Assembly (NCBI GenBank): GCA_034926785.1
Contig: JAYFQU010000016.1
Location: forward strand, 1-64,000
Direction: 5' to 3'
Origin: UBA7703 sp034926785
GTDB lineage: Bacteria; Bacillota; Clostridia; Christensenellales; CAG-138
DNA length: 64,000 nucleotides
Position numbers and translations under genes: made by a program
The notes under the pieces: generated by a model
Told to the model about the DNA's origin: nothing
Databases searched by the model: none
Seen by the model: only the letters and a program-made list of their open reading frames with translations
Shown: piece by piece, positions 17,786 through 26,698 of the stretch
Numbering within the stretch: position 1 is the first letter of the stretch
Layout: the number at the start of each line of letters is the position of its first letter

Positions 17786-18334
17786 TCAGTTCGCCGGACG
17801 ACGGATCTCCAGCATTCGATCCGGCTGCATCACCGGCATATATCGCAGTAAAACGGTCCCCAGCAACGCGCAGACCACGCCTTGAATGAGCTGCATCAGA
17901 ATCGTTACACCAACCACCTTAAACTCGCGGATGATGAGAAGATCGTACACAAAGAACAGGACGAGCATGATGCCCTCGGTCATGCCCGCGACAACAACGC
18001 TCTTTTTCCAGTCGTCCACCTTTGCGGCAAACGCGGCGACAAACAGCGCCATCAAGCTGCGAATCACAAGATTCCCGATGATGAAGTTCTTGCTGCCCAT
18101 TACAATATCGCCCAGAACAATACCGAACACCGGCGCAATCACACCCCAAGGGGTGCCCAGCGCCATGACGGAGGCGAAGATTCCCGCATCCTGCAGAGAA
18201 GCATATGCGTTCACCGCACCGAGCGCAGAGGTAGTCGCGGCTGCTTGCACACGGATCATCGAGAGAAGGAAAGTGCCAATCGCGCAGACTAAAATGGTGA
18301 TCAGTTGCCTTTTGTCCATGTTCTTCCAGTTCAT
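17786..18334 (-). CDS. Integral membrane protein, putative ECF-transporter S component
   Basis: This 182-residue protein has five or six hydrophobic helices, with charged loops such as AKVDDWKKS near residue 104. Size, helix layout and the Gly/Ala-rich second helix resemble substrate-binding S components of energy-coupling-factor vitamin transporters. No diagnostic substrate motif is visible, so the ligand is unknown and the family call is tentative. No ECF ATPase genes are nearby; if the call is right it would share an energising module encoded elsewhere. It lies between the DivIVA-like gene and the MBL gene on the same strand. Confidence 0.5.
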   Translation of the reverse strand: MNWKNMDKRQLITILVCAIGTFLLSMIRVQAAATTSALGAVNAYASLQDAGIFASVMALGTPWGVIAPVFGIVLGDIVMGSKNFIIGNLVIRSLMALFVAAFAAKVDDWKKSVVVAGMTEGIMLVLFFVYDLLIIREFKVVGVTILMQLIQGVVCALLGTVLLRYMPVMQPDRMLEIRRPAN

Positions 18335-18377
18335 GCATGCTCCTCCGATATTGAAAAATCAGGTGCTAAAAGGCGGA

Positions 18378-20585
18378 TTATTCACCCGCTTTGATGATTT
18401 CATCCAGCAATTCGTCCAGAGAGATCTCCCCCTCCGGCGCGCTCTGCCCCATATAGCGGGAAACGGTCGGGATGTCGCCCATATCGGGCTCAGGCTCCGG
18501 TTCCCATTCGCGCACCTCGCCATATTCGTTATACTTGCGCGGTGCCGGCGCGGGCTCTTCATCCTCCTCTTCGGCATAGAGGTTCCCCTCCGCCTGCGGC
18601 TCGTGGTCGCTCGTAAACGCGCCCGTCGCCCAGGCTGCCCCGGAATACGGTTCCGGCTTGACTGCGAGTTCCGACTCTAACGCCGCACTTGCACCAAAGG
18701 ACGGAAATAAGTTGTCGAACGCGCTTGTCGCCTCTGCGGCATACTGGTTCATCGGCTGGGCAGCTTCTTCTTCGTTCTCCAGCTCGCCGGAGAACAGCCC
18801 GCCCTCCGCCTGCGGCTCGTGGTCGCTCGTAAACGCGCCCGTCGCCCAGGCTGCCCCGGAATACGGTTCCGGCTTGACTGCGAGTTCCGGCTCTAACGTC
18901 GCAGAAGCCGGCCCAAACGCACTGTAATTCGCAAAATAATTGTCAATCAGGGCATCCGCATCGGGAGCTGGAACTTCTCCCGCTGTCACGGGCGCAGTCT
19001 CGCGCTCCGGTTCGCCGGAGAACAGCCCACCCTCCGCCTGCGGCTCGTGGTCGCTCATAAACGCGCCCGTCGCCCAGGCCGCTTCGGAATACGGTTCCGG
19101 CTTGGCGACGGGTTCGGCCATTGCCGCGCTCCCGCCGTCAAACGATGCAAAGTAATCGTCTATAACACTTCCCGCATCCGTTGCGGGAACTTCTCCCGCT
19201 GTCACCGGCGCAGTCTCGCGCTCCAGCTCGCCGGAGAACAGCCCGCCCTCCGCCTGCGGCTCGTGGTCGCTCGTAAACGCTCCCGTCGCCCAGGCCGCTT
19301 CGGAATACGGTTCCGGCTTGGCGGCTCCCGGCGCTGTAGTCTGATCCTGCGCCGCGGTATCCTGCGCCGCTTTGCCGCTTGGGTCGAAATGCTCTCCAAA
19401 GAACTCGTCAAAAACCTGCTCCGCCTCCACTTGCGGCGCAACACCGGCCGCTAACGCTGCGGGAATGGCAACCGCCGCCGCTTGTTCCGCAAACGACGGT
19501 GTGGAGAAAGCAGCGTCAAACGCCTGCACCGCGCTCTCCTGCGTGAATTGGCAGGCATCCGCGCGGACGACAAAACCACTGTCCATATAGGCATTCTCAA
19601 ATGCCTTTGTGAACTCCGCCTGAGGTTCACTCTTACTTTCTTGCGTCTCGTTTACCCAAGCCGCCTCAGAATACGGCTCGGTGGTTGTCTGTCTCTCATC
19701 CGCGCCATTGCCGTCCTCCATCGGGAAGACCGGCTTTTGCATGGGAAGCAACTCCGGTGTCTCCGATTCCCGTTCCTCCACCGGCTCGCCTTCGTGCTTT
19801 TCTTCTCCCTCTGCGCCACCCGCCGCGCGCTCCTCCATAAAGTCCTCCGGCAACGGACGGTTCTGGATGCGATAGATATTCTGCATCAGCATCGCGGGGT
19901 CCCCGCTTGCGTCCGGGAGGCTAGCGTCGTTGAGTACGCCAACCGACTTATAAAACGCATCGCCATCCATCCGGATTTCCGGCGGATCGATTTTGCGATC
20001 CTTTACAAACTCCGCAAACCGCGCAGCAGTTACCTCCAGCTCGGTTGCATTCTGCGCGAGCATGGCGTTGAAAGACTCCACCATCTCCTCATATTCGCGC
20101 TTGATAATCTCAACATCCCGCAGCATACGATCGCTGTCCGCCTTTGCAATGGCGACCAGTTCGGATGTGCGCCGCTCCGCGTCCGCGCGGAGCGTACCCG
20201 AGACGGCTGCGGCATCCGTCAGCAACGCATCCGCATCCTCCTTGGCCGAAGAACGCATGCGTTCTGCTTCCTCTCGCACGGTGGTTAACGTGCGCTCCGC
20301 CTCTTCCCTTGCCGCGGTCAGTGCCTGTTCCGCCGCGTTCTTTGCCGCACGGAGGGCCTGCTCCGCCTCGGCTTTTGCCGCGGCACGAGTTTGCTCGGCC
20401 TCTACGCTCGCCTCCTGAAGCATCTTCGCGGTGCGCTCCTTTGCCGATTGCAGCGTGTCGAGAATTGCCTGTTCGCGCGCGCGGTATCCCTCCACCAGTT
20501 GGTCCATGGTGTCTATGCGCGTCTCAAGAAGCGCGATGCGCTCAAAGCGTTCCTCCAGAAGCAGTTTCATCTCCCTGCGTTTCAT
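18378..20585 (-). CDS. DivIVA-like coiled-coil protein with a repeated acidic C-terminal region
   Basis: This 735-residue protein has three parts. Residues 1 to ~205 are a long coiled coil rich in Ala, Glu and Arg (REQAILDTLQSAKERTAKML and onward), similar to DivIVA/GpsB-type cell-pole and division proteins. A disordered acidic, Pro-rich linker follows. Residues ~310-690 hold five copies of a unit with the core KPEPYSEAAWATGAF-SDHEPQAEG, four nearly identical at DNA level. The extreme C-terminus is conserved-looking (DIPTVSRYMGQ, SLDELLDEIIKAGE). The stop overlaps ruvB... the start ATG overlaps the ruvB stop by four bases. A structural or scaffolding role is inferred; no enzyme motif is present. 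Confidence 0.65.
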   Translation of the reverse strand: MKRREMKLLLEERFERIALLETRIDTMDQLVEGYRAREQAILDTLQSAKERTAKMLQEASVEAEQTRAAAKAEAEQALRAAKNAAEQALTAAREEAERTLTTVREEAERMRSSAKEDADALLTDAAAVSGTLRADAERRTSELVAIAKADSDRMLRDVEIIKREYEEMVESFNAMLAQNATELEVTAARFAEFVKDRKIDPPEIRMDGDAFYKSVGVLNDASLPDASGDPAMLMQNIYRIQNRPLPEDFMEERAAGGAEGEEKHEGEPVEERESETPELLPMQKPVFPMEDGNGADERQTTTEPYSEAAWVNETQESKSEPQAEFTKAFENAYMDSGFVVRADACQFTQESAVQAFDAAFSTPSFAEQAAAVAIPAALAAGVAPQVEAEQVFDEFFGEHFDPSGKAAQDTAAQDQTTAPGAAKPEPYSEAAWATGAFTSDHEPQAEGGLFSGELERETAPVTAGEVPATDAGSVIDDYFASFDGGSAAMAEPVAKPEPYSEAAWATGAFMSDHEPQAEGGLFSGEPERETAPVTAGEVPAPDADALIDNYFANYSAFGPASATLEPELAVKPEPYSGAAWATGAFTSDHEPQAEGGLFSGELENEEEAAQPMNQYAAEATSAFDNLFPSFGASAALESELAVKPEPYSGAAWATGAFTSDHEPQAEGNLYAEEEDEEPAPAPRKYNEYGEVREWEPEPEPDMGDIPTVSRYMGQSAPEGEISLDELLDEIIKAGE
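18583..19325 (-). repeat. Four near-identical coding repeats in the coiled-coil protein gene
   Basis: Four copies of a ~75-105-bp unit lie at about 18583-18660, 18790-18895, 19012-19115 and 19222-19325. They share long identical stretches encoding the EPYS(E/G)AAWATGAF and SDHEPQAEG segments. A fifth, diverged copy is near 19600-19685. Spacing is ~210-240 bp with unique sequence between, so this is an intragenic protein repeat rather than a CRISPR or microsatellite. Confidence 0.85.
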
Positions 20586-21607
20586 TCCTCAACCTCCAGT
20601 CTCAACTGCTGCGTGTCACTCTGATACCCCATATGCGAATAGCCCGCGGGCATCACAATGCGCCCGCGCGGCGTCCGCGCGATGAAGCCAAGCCGAAGCA
20701 GATAGGGTTCGTAAACATCTTCTATCGTCGTTGCGTCCTCGCCAGTCGCGGCTGCGATGGTGTCGAGCCCAACCGGCCTTCCGCCAAATTTCACAATCAT
20801 GGTTGTGAGCATCCGGCGATCCACCTCATCCAGCCCCAACTCATCTACGCCGAGCATATCGAGGCCTTCCTTTGCGGCTTCGAGGTCTATTTCCCCGTTC
20901 TTTCGTACCTCAGCATAATCGCGGATACGGCGAAGGAGCCGATTTGCCACGCGCGGCGTTCCGCGTGCGCGGGAGCCAATCTCCACCGCGCCCTGCTCGG
21001 AGATGGAGATGCCCAGAATATGCGCACTGCGGACAATGATTTCCTGCAGTGACTCGTTGTCATACATCGCAAGCTGTTCTTTGATTCCAAAGCGATCCCG
21101 CAGCGGCGAGGTTAAGAGCCCCATGCGCGTGGTCGCGCCAATCAGCGTAAACCGCGGTAAGTCGAGACGAATACTGCGCGCGGAAGGGCCTTTGCCGATG
21201 ATGATATCGAGCGCGAAATCCTCCATCGCGGGATAGAGAACCTCTTCTACATTCGCGTTGAGCCGATGAATCTCGTCGATAAACAGCACATCTCCCGGCG
21301 CCAAGTTGGTCAAAAGCGCAGCCAAATCACCCGCGTGTGTGATCGCGGGTCCGCTGGTCACGCGCAGGGCGACCCCCATCTCATTTGCGACAATGCCGGC
21401 AAGCGTGGTCTTCCCCAGCCCTGGCGGGCCATAAAACAACGCATGATCCAGCGATTCAGCGCGCTTAAGAGCCGCATCGATATAGATGCGCATATGATCC
21501 TTGACCGCGTGCTGGCCGATATATTCACTCAGCGTGCGCGGTCGAAGGGAATATTCGGTTTTTGCTTCATCCTCGCGCATCGAGGAACTAATGAGTCGTT
21601 CGTCCAT
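20582..21607 (-). CDS. ruvB: Holliday junction branch migration ATPase RuvB
   Basis: RuvB is the hexameric AAA+ motor that drives branch migration at Holliday junctions bound by RuvA. The 341-residue protein has Walker A GPPGLGKTT (60-68), Walker B FIDEIHRL (~112), sensor 1 TLIGATTRMG and a C-terminal winged-helix domain ending IARTPRGR. All key motifs are intact. It lies downstream of ruvA with ~50 bases between, and its stop overlaps the start of the DivIVA-like gene by four bases, so that gene is coupled to recombination functions. Confidence 0.97.
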   Translation of the reverse strand: MDERLISSSMREDEAKTEYSLRPRTLSEYIGQHAVKDHMRIYIDAALKRAESLDHALFYGPPGLGKTTLAGIVANEMGVALRVTSGPAITHAGDLAALLTNLAPGDVLFIDEIHRLNANVEEVLYPAMEDFALDIIIGKGPSARSIRLDLPRFTLIGATTRMGLLTSPLRDRFGIKEQLAMYDNESLQEIIVRSAHILGISISEQGAVEIGSRARGTPRVANRLLRRIRDYAEVRKNGEIDLEAAKEGLDMLGVDELGLDEVDRRMLTTMIVKFGGRPVGLDTIAAATGEDATTIEDVYEPYLLRLGFIARTPRGRIVMPAGYSHMGYQSDTQQLRLEVEE

Positions 21608-21656
21608 GGCAGTCCTTTATCTTCCGACCTACTGTCTCTTCTATCGCGTTAGATTG

Positions 21657-22235
21657 CTATTTTGCGAGCTTTCGGAGCGCCTGTGTGATCAGCGTTTCCA
21701 CACTCTCAGCCTGCTCGACGCCGGAGACCGCTTTGCCCGCCGCCAGCCCGTCGTAACCCAGCGAAACCAAAGCGGCAATCGCCTCCGCGCGAATATCCGG
21801 CGCGTCCAGATTCGCATTTCCGCCGAGCATTTCGCTCGTGCCGACGCGTTCCTTGAGCTCCAGCAGCACGCGCTGCGCGGTCTTTCGCCCCATGCCCGGC
21901 ACGCGGTCAAACGCAGCGGCGTTGTTGGTAACGATCGCGCCCGCAACATCGCTCGGGCTCAAAACCGATAATACGGCGAGCGCGAGCTTCGGGCCGACGC
22001 GTGTGACGCTGAGCAAGCGGCGGAACATGTCCTTCTCGTCTGTGTCGTAGAAACCGTAAAGCGCCATCACCCCTTCTGCCAGATGCAGGTGGGTATAGAG
22101 CCGCTCCTTCTGTCCGCCGCGCAGTCGTTTGAGCGTCATCGCACTGCAAAACAGTTCGTAGCCAACGCCGCCCGCCTCCAAGATGGCACGGTCTGGCAGC
22201 AGTTCATCTACAATTCCGCTGATGTATGCGTACAA
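21657..22235 (-). CDS. ruvA: Holliday junction DNA helicase subunit RuvA
   Basis: RuvA is the tetrameric, four-way-junction-binding partner of RuvB. The 192-residue sequence has the N-terminal OB-fold (MYAYISGIVDELL). Two helix-hairpin-helix motifs follow (VTRVGPKLALAVLS ~78-91 and VPGMGRKTAQRVLLEL ~113-128). The flexible linker and C-terminal RuvB-binding domain (EAIAALVSLGYDGLAAGKAV) are present. It is second in the ruvC-ruvA-ruvB operon, starting 36 bases after ruvC. Confidence 0.96.
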   Translation of the reverse strand: MYAYISGIVDELLPDRAILEAGGVGYELFCSAMTLKRLRGGQKERLYTHLHLAEGVMALYGFYDTDEKDMFRRLLSVTRVGPKLALAVLSVLSPSDVAGAIVTNNAAAFDRVPGMGRKTAQRVLLELKERVGTSEMLGGNANLDAPDIRAEAIAALVSLGYDGLAAGKAVSGVEQAESVETLITQALRKLAK

Positions 22236-22271
22236 AATCTTCCTCCAAGGCCGAGCCTGTTTTACTTTTTG

Positions 22272-22769
22272 TTAGCGGATTCGGTATTCTTCCGCAGCCG
22301 GGCCGATGGTGCACCCGTGGCAGATTGCCGCGGCGAGCGCGTCCGCCGCATCATCCGGCTTCGGTACGCTCTTGAGTGAGAGCAGAAGCTTCACCATATT
22401 TTGCACGGCGCGCTTATCCGCGTGTCCGTCCCCTGTCACCGCAAGTTTAATCTGCATGGGGGTATATTCATAGAGCGGTATTTTCGCCCGTTCAGCCGCA
22501 AGAATCGCTACCCCGCGTCCCGCTCCGACGGCGAGCGCCGTCGTGGTATTGCGATAAAAGAACAATTCCTCAAACACCGCCAAATCGGGTGTAAACCGCC
22601 CGATGAGCGCGTTGGTTCCATCATACAGCCGATTCAGCCGCTCCGGCAGGCGTTCCTCCGGCGTGGTCTCAATCACGCCGTAGTCCACCGGAATGAGCTT
22701 CGTTCCCGTCACATCCACCACGCCATAGCCCAATATGGCATATCCGGGGTCGATTCCGAGAATTCTCAT
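22272..22769 (-). CDS. ruvC: Holliday junction resolvase RuvC
   Basis: RuvC cuts Holliday junctions symmetrically and works on RuvAB-bound junctions. The 165-residue protein has an RNase H-like fold. The first acidic residue is Asp7 in MRILGIDPGYAILGYG, a glutamate follows in LAVFEELFF (~67) and the C-terminal pair is in KPDDAADALAAA (~138-141). Length is normal. It is the first gene of the ruv run and has its own promoter just upstream. Confidence 0.96.
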   Translation of the reverse strand: MRILGIDPGYAILGYGVVDVTGTKLIPVDYGVIETTPEERLPERLNRLYDGTNALIGRFTPDLAVFEELFFYRNTTTALAVGAGRGVAILAAERAKIPLYEYTPMQIKLAVTGDGHADKRAVQNMVKLLLSLKSVPKPDDAADALAAAICHGCTIGPAAEEYRIR

Positions 22770-22798
22770 TTGCGCACCAGCCTACCTATAGTTATTCT

Positions 22799-22827
22799 AT
22801 TTTAGCATGAACACGGGCGGGTGTAAA
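22799..22827 (-). promoter_or_regulatory. Promoter of the ruv operon
   Basis: On the minus strand TTTACA (22822-22827) and TAAAAT (22799-22804) are 17 bases apart, ~30 bases before the ruvC start. The element-like hairpin cluster lies ~110 bases further upstream. No LexA-type box was recognised here. Confidence 0.75.
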
Positions 22828-22938
22828 TGAAGGCCACTTTTCAGCCGTATTGTTTTATCGTTCGTTCATAACTCGCCGTTGTTCTTTTTTTCATTGTATC
22901 TCTTTCCCTTCATTGGGTTCGTGACCAGCATACAAAAA

Positions 22939-23188
22939 TGCAGCCGCGCGCTCATGCGCGGCTGCACAGTCTGCCAAAAAGTCCCGGGATTATTAAGGGC
23001 CGCAGCCCTTAACCCATCGATTCCGGCTGCGGTGGCTTTGCCACCGTGACGGATCGCCCGGAATCGGGCGATTTCTTCGCAGCTCTTTGCCGTTCGGAGC
23101 CCGGAGGACGAGAGGCAAAGAGCGGTTGTCGCGTCAAAAAACTCGTTTTTTGACGGCCTCTGCAGCCGCGCGCTCATGCGCGGCTGCA
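22939..23188. repeat. Hairpin array bracketed by a duplicated 28-bp terminator hairpin (locus A)
   Basis: An identical 28-bp hairpin (TGCAGCCGCGC, loop GCTCAT, GCGCGGCTGCA) is present at 22939-22966 and 23161-23188 in direct orientation. The 194 bp between them hold five further perfect hairpins: TTAAGGGC/GCCCTTAA (22993-23012), CGGTGGC/GCCACCG (23030-23046), ATCGCCCG/CGGGCGAT (23053-23072), GCTCTTTGCC/GGCAAAGAGC (23082-23123) and CGTCAAAAAAC/GTTTTTTGACG (23132-23155). On the minus strand only the distal flanking copy is followed by a T-run, so it looks like the resident terminator of the CotH gene. No convincing gene is present. Confidence 0.85.
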
Positions 23189-23206
23189 TTCGATCGTATT
23201 GATATG

Positions 23207-26200
23207 TTATTGCTTGTACTTGGCAATCAGCGCGCCGAGTTCGGACTTGGAGAGCCCGAAATATTCCCGCATGTTTTCCAGCGCGTATTCCGGCCGCTTT
23301 TCAATATAGGAGCGCATACGCTTGATCTCCTGCTCCCAGGCGCTCATCGAACTGGGCTTGCCCCATTTGTTGATTTGTCGCCGCATCTCCGGGCGGATCA
23401 CATCCACCATGTCGTCAAAGAGTTTTGTGGCGCGGTCGGCGTTGAAATACTTCTCTACCACCTCGACATAGCGATCTACGCAATACTCCCGCCACGCCTT
23501 GTTTTTCTTCAGGCCAATATAGATTTCAAAGTAGGTCAGCGACTGGTCAACCGACGGCACGCCGTTGGGATTAAAGTATTGCCCGATGATATCGCGCGTC
23601 GCGGTGACAAACGCAAAATCCAGATCGAAGAACACAGGCCGCCATTTCAGGCCGTAATCGGTCGTCCTCCAATACTTCTGGTTAAACATGTCGCTGTTGC
23701 AGATATAGGTCTGGGCGATGAAATAGTCCGTAAAGTACTGCACATCCACCCATTGGCTAAACTCGGCAAACACCGCGTCGTCACTTAGGTTTTCATTCTC
23801 CGCAAAGGCGCGAACACGCTTGATATCCTCGTTGCTGCCCTTGATAACCGCGCTGTTGCGGCGTATGAACTCGACCTTGTCGTTGTCTATCCCATAGTGC
23901 GTCTGCAGGAATTCGCCGTTCTGGTCCTCATTCAGATCATACAGTCCGTTATATTCGCCATTGATGTAAACAACAACCGGGCGCGTGGCGGAGTTATCGA
24001 CATACATTCCCTCGACCAGCGCGCTGGCGTAGGAATCGCGAATACGCGCGTCGTCCCAGTCCTGCCCGCCGTTTCGAACGACCAGGGCGGAGAACGTATC
24101 AAAATCATAGCCCGGCCAGAAGGGATAGGTGACGCTGCTCTGGCCATAACCGGCGCGAAGGTTGATGCTCAACGATTTTTGCGCATAGACAATGGTGCCC
24201 GCGCCCTTTGGTTTGATTCCTGCGGGAAACGAGACGCCGAGCGATCCATCCGCCTCATAGTAGGAGATATACGCAGGCCGTTCCACCTTTTTAAATTTGT
24301 CGGTCACGCTCATGACCTCATCGATTCGCTTTGGGTCGCCGTTGATGCAGACAACCGGGACGGTATGCGGCTCCTCAAACAGATAGGTTGCGGTGGTAAT
24401 TTCGCTCGTACGTTTGCCGCTGACATAGGAGATAGCGCGCAGCGGCATGCTCTTGGCAAAGATCAGCGGTTCGGTATAGCGTTTGGACTTCAGCGTAGGT
24501 TCGCTTCCATCGGTGGTATAGTGAATCTCTGCGTTGGGATCATCGCAACGGATGGTCACCGAGAACTTCTCGCTATGGTACAGCGAATAGTCGGAAAACA
24601 CCGGCTGGGCCGCCACGCCGATGGTCACGTCCGAGTCGTTCTCCTCTCCGCGCGTGGCCTTTGAAAAAAATACGCGCGCAATGGAAGGATCACTCTCCAC
24701 GCGTCCGCTCGTAAGTTCCGGCGCAAGCGCGCCCGTATCAAACGAATCGACTAAAACACCCTGCGCATTATACAACACGATGGTTTCGCCACCCGGAGAG
24801 ATCGAGAACGGCGCGGTATCCTCTTTTTGGCGCATAGGCTTGTTGGTGCAGTCCACAACCAGATAGCCGCCTGCATCAATGGACTTGCCGGCAAAGGTAT
24901 ATTTCGCGGGCATGCCGGCGTTGTCGCTGAGCGTCCATCCCGTCAGATCAATCGACTGATCGGAACCGTTGTGCAGCTCAATCCAGTCATTCGCGCCGCT
25001 CTTGACTTCCTGCACAGCGGAAACCTCGCTGATAAAAACCCCCGTATTGTCGAAACAGCCGATTTGCTCGGCTGTTTCAAATCCGTGTGCATTATCGCTG
25101 CCCGGTGTTGGGGAAGCGAAATAGCGTATGTTCTGTTCGTCGTCCAGCCCAACGGAGATATTGTCCCGGTCGATTCCCGCGAGCGAGAGACTCTCCGTTC
25201 GCATGCCGTTGAGACAGGTGAAGAATACGTCATTTTCCTCGTCGGAGAGGCTAAAGTTCGCGTGCAACTCCCCGTCTGCGCGGTTTTTGCCGGAAAGAAA
25301 GACGATTTTGCATTCGCCGGGCTGCAGCGTTATATCCGGAAACGCCCATTTATAGAGATTCGCCGCCTCATCCGAAAGGAAATATCCCAGCAGAGAAACG
25401 GGTGCGCTGGAGAAGTTCTTGACCTCTGCCCACTCCTCGCGATCGCCGTCGGAGTCGATTGCGGAGAGCGTGTTATACTTGAGCACCTCGTTGAGATGCA
25501 CAGGATCACTCTTTTCCATCACCGTGATCGCAAGGTTGGTAAACGTCAACGTGCTGTTTGCGGCCTCAAAGGTTGGATACGCGGTATATACGCTTGCCCC
25601 CGACGCATCCTTAATGGCGGAGACGCCCTTCGGAATGCCGGCCTGCCAACTGATGCGGTCGATCGGGTTCCCCTGCAGATCGGAAAGCAACAGCACCGTG
25701 TCATCCTTCCCGAGGCGGAAGGGCGCGTGCATGCCCTCCTTGGCATCGCTGCCGAGGCCGGAGAGATAGATGGAGGCATAGCCGCCCGCGGGCACCGTGC
25801 CGGAGGAAATCTGCCACTTAAGCGGATTTGCCTCGTCGTCCGAAAGGCAGTAGTTCTCAAGGCCGATTGCATTCTCGCTGCTGTTATAGAGCTCTACCCA
25901 GCGGTAACCGCTTGCGTCGTCCGTCGGCATCACTTCGCTGATTGAGAGCGCGCCAAGGTTCTGCGCGGCAAAGACCGCGTCCAGCGAACCATAAATATCC
26001 CCCGTGTTCTCCGCACCGGGGGTCGGCACGCCGGAATAACCATAGGTGCCGTCCGCCTTGCGCGCGTAGGAAACATCCGTATACAGCGGCGGGACATCCA
26101 TCTGCGCCACAAGCCCGAAATAGGCATCGGTCACGAAGAGATAGTCCCCGCTCTTGCTCAGGCCAAAGTCGGTCACCATCGCATCCGCCGCCATATCCTC

Positions 26201-26524
26201 CGTCCTGCTCATGGCATAGAGGATCAGATATTCTCCCTCGCCGAGGATGGTTCCTTTGGGAAAAACGAATTTGTGCAGATCCCTGATATTATCAGAGATG
26301 CCATAGCCGGAGAGATCGATTGGGGCAGCGCCGGCGTTGTAGAGTTCAATCCAATCCGGCGTGCCAAGCGCGGCGTCCACCAGAGAGCGCTTATTGCTGG
26401 AGACAATTTCGTTTACCACGAGATCGCCCTTGCCAGCCGTTGTATCAGAACACGCAAAAAGCAGCGGCAGCAGGGCCGCGGCAAACAGGAAGATTGCGAT
26501 TCTTTTGATCGGTTTCAAAGTCAT
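23207..26524 (-). CDS. CotH-family lipoprotein with four lamin-tail domains
   Basis: This 1105-residue surface lipoprotein starts with a signal peptide and a lipobox ending LLFAC. Four lamin-tail (LTD) domains follow, each with an NE/SE...WIELYN-type strand and an SGxxLSD turn (roughly residues 30-130, 190-290, 340-450, 500-600). A chitobiase-C-like beta domain comes next (~650-730, IHYTTDGSEPT). The C-terminal CotH kinase-like domain (~740-1100) includes RNGGQDWDDARIRDS and FFDLDFAF. CotH of Bacillus is an atypical protein kinase of spore-coat proteins; in other Clostridia such proteins are cell-surface components. The ATG at 26524 is preferred over an upstream TTG because GAGG is correctly placed. 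It has its own promoter. Confidence 0.88.
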   Translation of the reverse strand: MTLKPIKRIAIFLFAAALLPLLFACSDTTAGKGDLVVNEIVSSNKRSLVDAALGTPDWIELYNAGAAPIDLSGYGISDNIRDLHKFVFPKGTILGEGEYLILYAMSRTEDMAADAMVTDFGLSKSGDYLFVTDAYFGLVAQMDVPPLYTDVSYARKADGTYGYSGVPTPGAENTGDIYGSLDAVFAAQNLGALSISEVMPTDDASGYRWVELYNSSENAIGLENYCLSDDEANPLKWQISSGTVPAGGYASIYLSGLGSDAKEGMHAPFRLGKDDTVLLLSDLQGNPIDRISWQAGIPKGVSAIKDASGASVYTAYPTFEAANSTLTFTNLAITVMEKSDPVHLNEVLKYNTLSAIDSDGDREEWAEVKNFSSAPVSLLGYFLSDEAANLYKWAFPDITLQPGECKIVFLSGKNRADGELHANFSLSDEENDVFFTCLNGMRTESLSLAGIDRDNISVGLDDEQNIRYFASPTPGSDNAHGFETAEQIGCFDNTGVFISEVSAVQEVKSGANDWIELHNGSDQSIDLTGWTLSDNAGMPAKYTFAGKSIDAGGYLVVDCTNKPMRQKEDTAPFSISPGGETIVLYNAQGVLVDSFDTGALAPELTSGRVESDPSIARVFFSKATRGEENDSDVTIGVAAQPVFSDYSLYHSEKFSVTIRCDDPNAEIHYTTDGSEPTLKSKRYTEPLIFAKSMPLRAISYVSGKRTSEITTATYLFEEPHTVPVVCINGDPKRIDEVMSVTDKFKKVERPAYISYYEADGSLGVSFPAGIKPKGAGTIVYAQKSLSINLRAGYGQSSVTYPFWPGYDFDTFSALVVRNGGQDWDDARIRDSYASALVEGMYVDNSATRPVVVYINGEYNGLYDLNEDQNGEFLQTHYGIDNDKVEFIRRNSAVIKGSNEDIKRVRAFAENENLSDDAVFAEFSQWVDVQYFTDYFIAQTYICNSDMFNQKYWRTTDYGLKWRPVFFDLDFAFVTATRDIIGQYFNPNGVPSVDQSLTYFEIYIGLKKNKAWREYCVDRYVEVVEKYFNADRATKLFDDMVDVIRPEMRRQINKWGKPSSMSAWEQEIKRMRSYIEKRPEYALENMREYFGLSKSELGALIAKYKQ

Positions 26525-26550
26525 GAAAAACAAAACCTCACGTGGCAACC

Positions 26551-26579
26551 ATTATATCATAGCGGACGCCATATTTGAA
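26551..26579 (-). promoter_or_regulatory. Promoter of the CotH-family gene
   Basis: On the minus strand TTCAAA (26574-26579) and a consensus TATAAT (26551-26556) are 17 bases apart, ~25 bases before the start codon. Confidence 0.7.
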
Positions 26580-26650
26580 GAAAGCCGTTTTTGTTCCTAA
26601 AAATGTTACAAAATCAACACCTTGGCCTATAACCCGAAAGCACAACACGC

Positions 26651-26678
26651 AAAAACCCGCCGGAAATCCGACGGGTTT
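26651..26678 (-). terminator. Terminator of the ribosomal cluster, after rplQ
   Basis: AAACCCGTCGG and CCGGCGGGTTT form an 11-bp stem with one G-T pair and an ATTT loop, followed by a short T-run, 20 bases after the rplQ stop on the minus strand. Confidence 0.8.
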
Positions 26679-26698
26679 GGTTGATGATCCTCTTGGCC

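Noticed and set aside
18583..19325. Regularly spaced near-identical repeats considered as a CRISPR array
   Set aside because: They lie in frame inside a coding gene, units are long and uneven, and they translate to a consistent peptide.
22866..23189. A 107-residue minus-strand open frame spanning locus A
   Set aside because: It runs through both terminator copies and all hairpins, has no ribosome-binding site, and its sequence simply mirrors the inverted repeats (the same QPRMSARL peptide appears twice).
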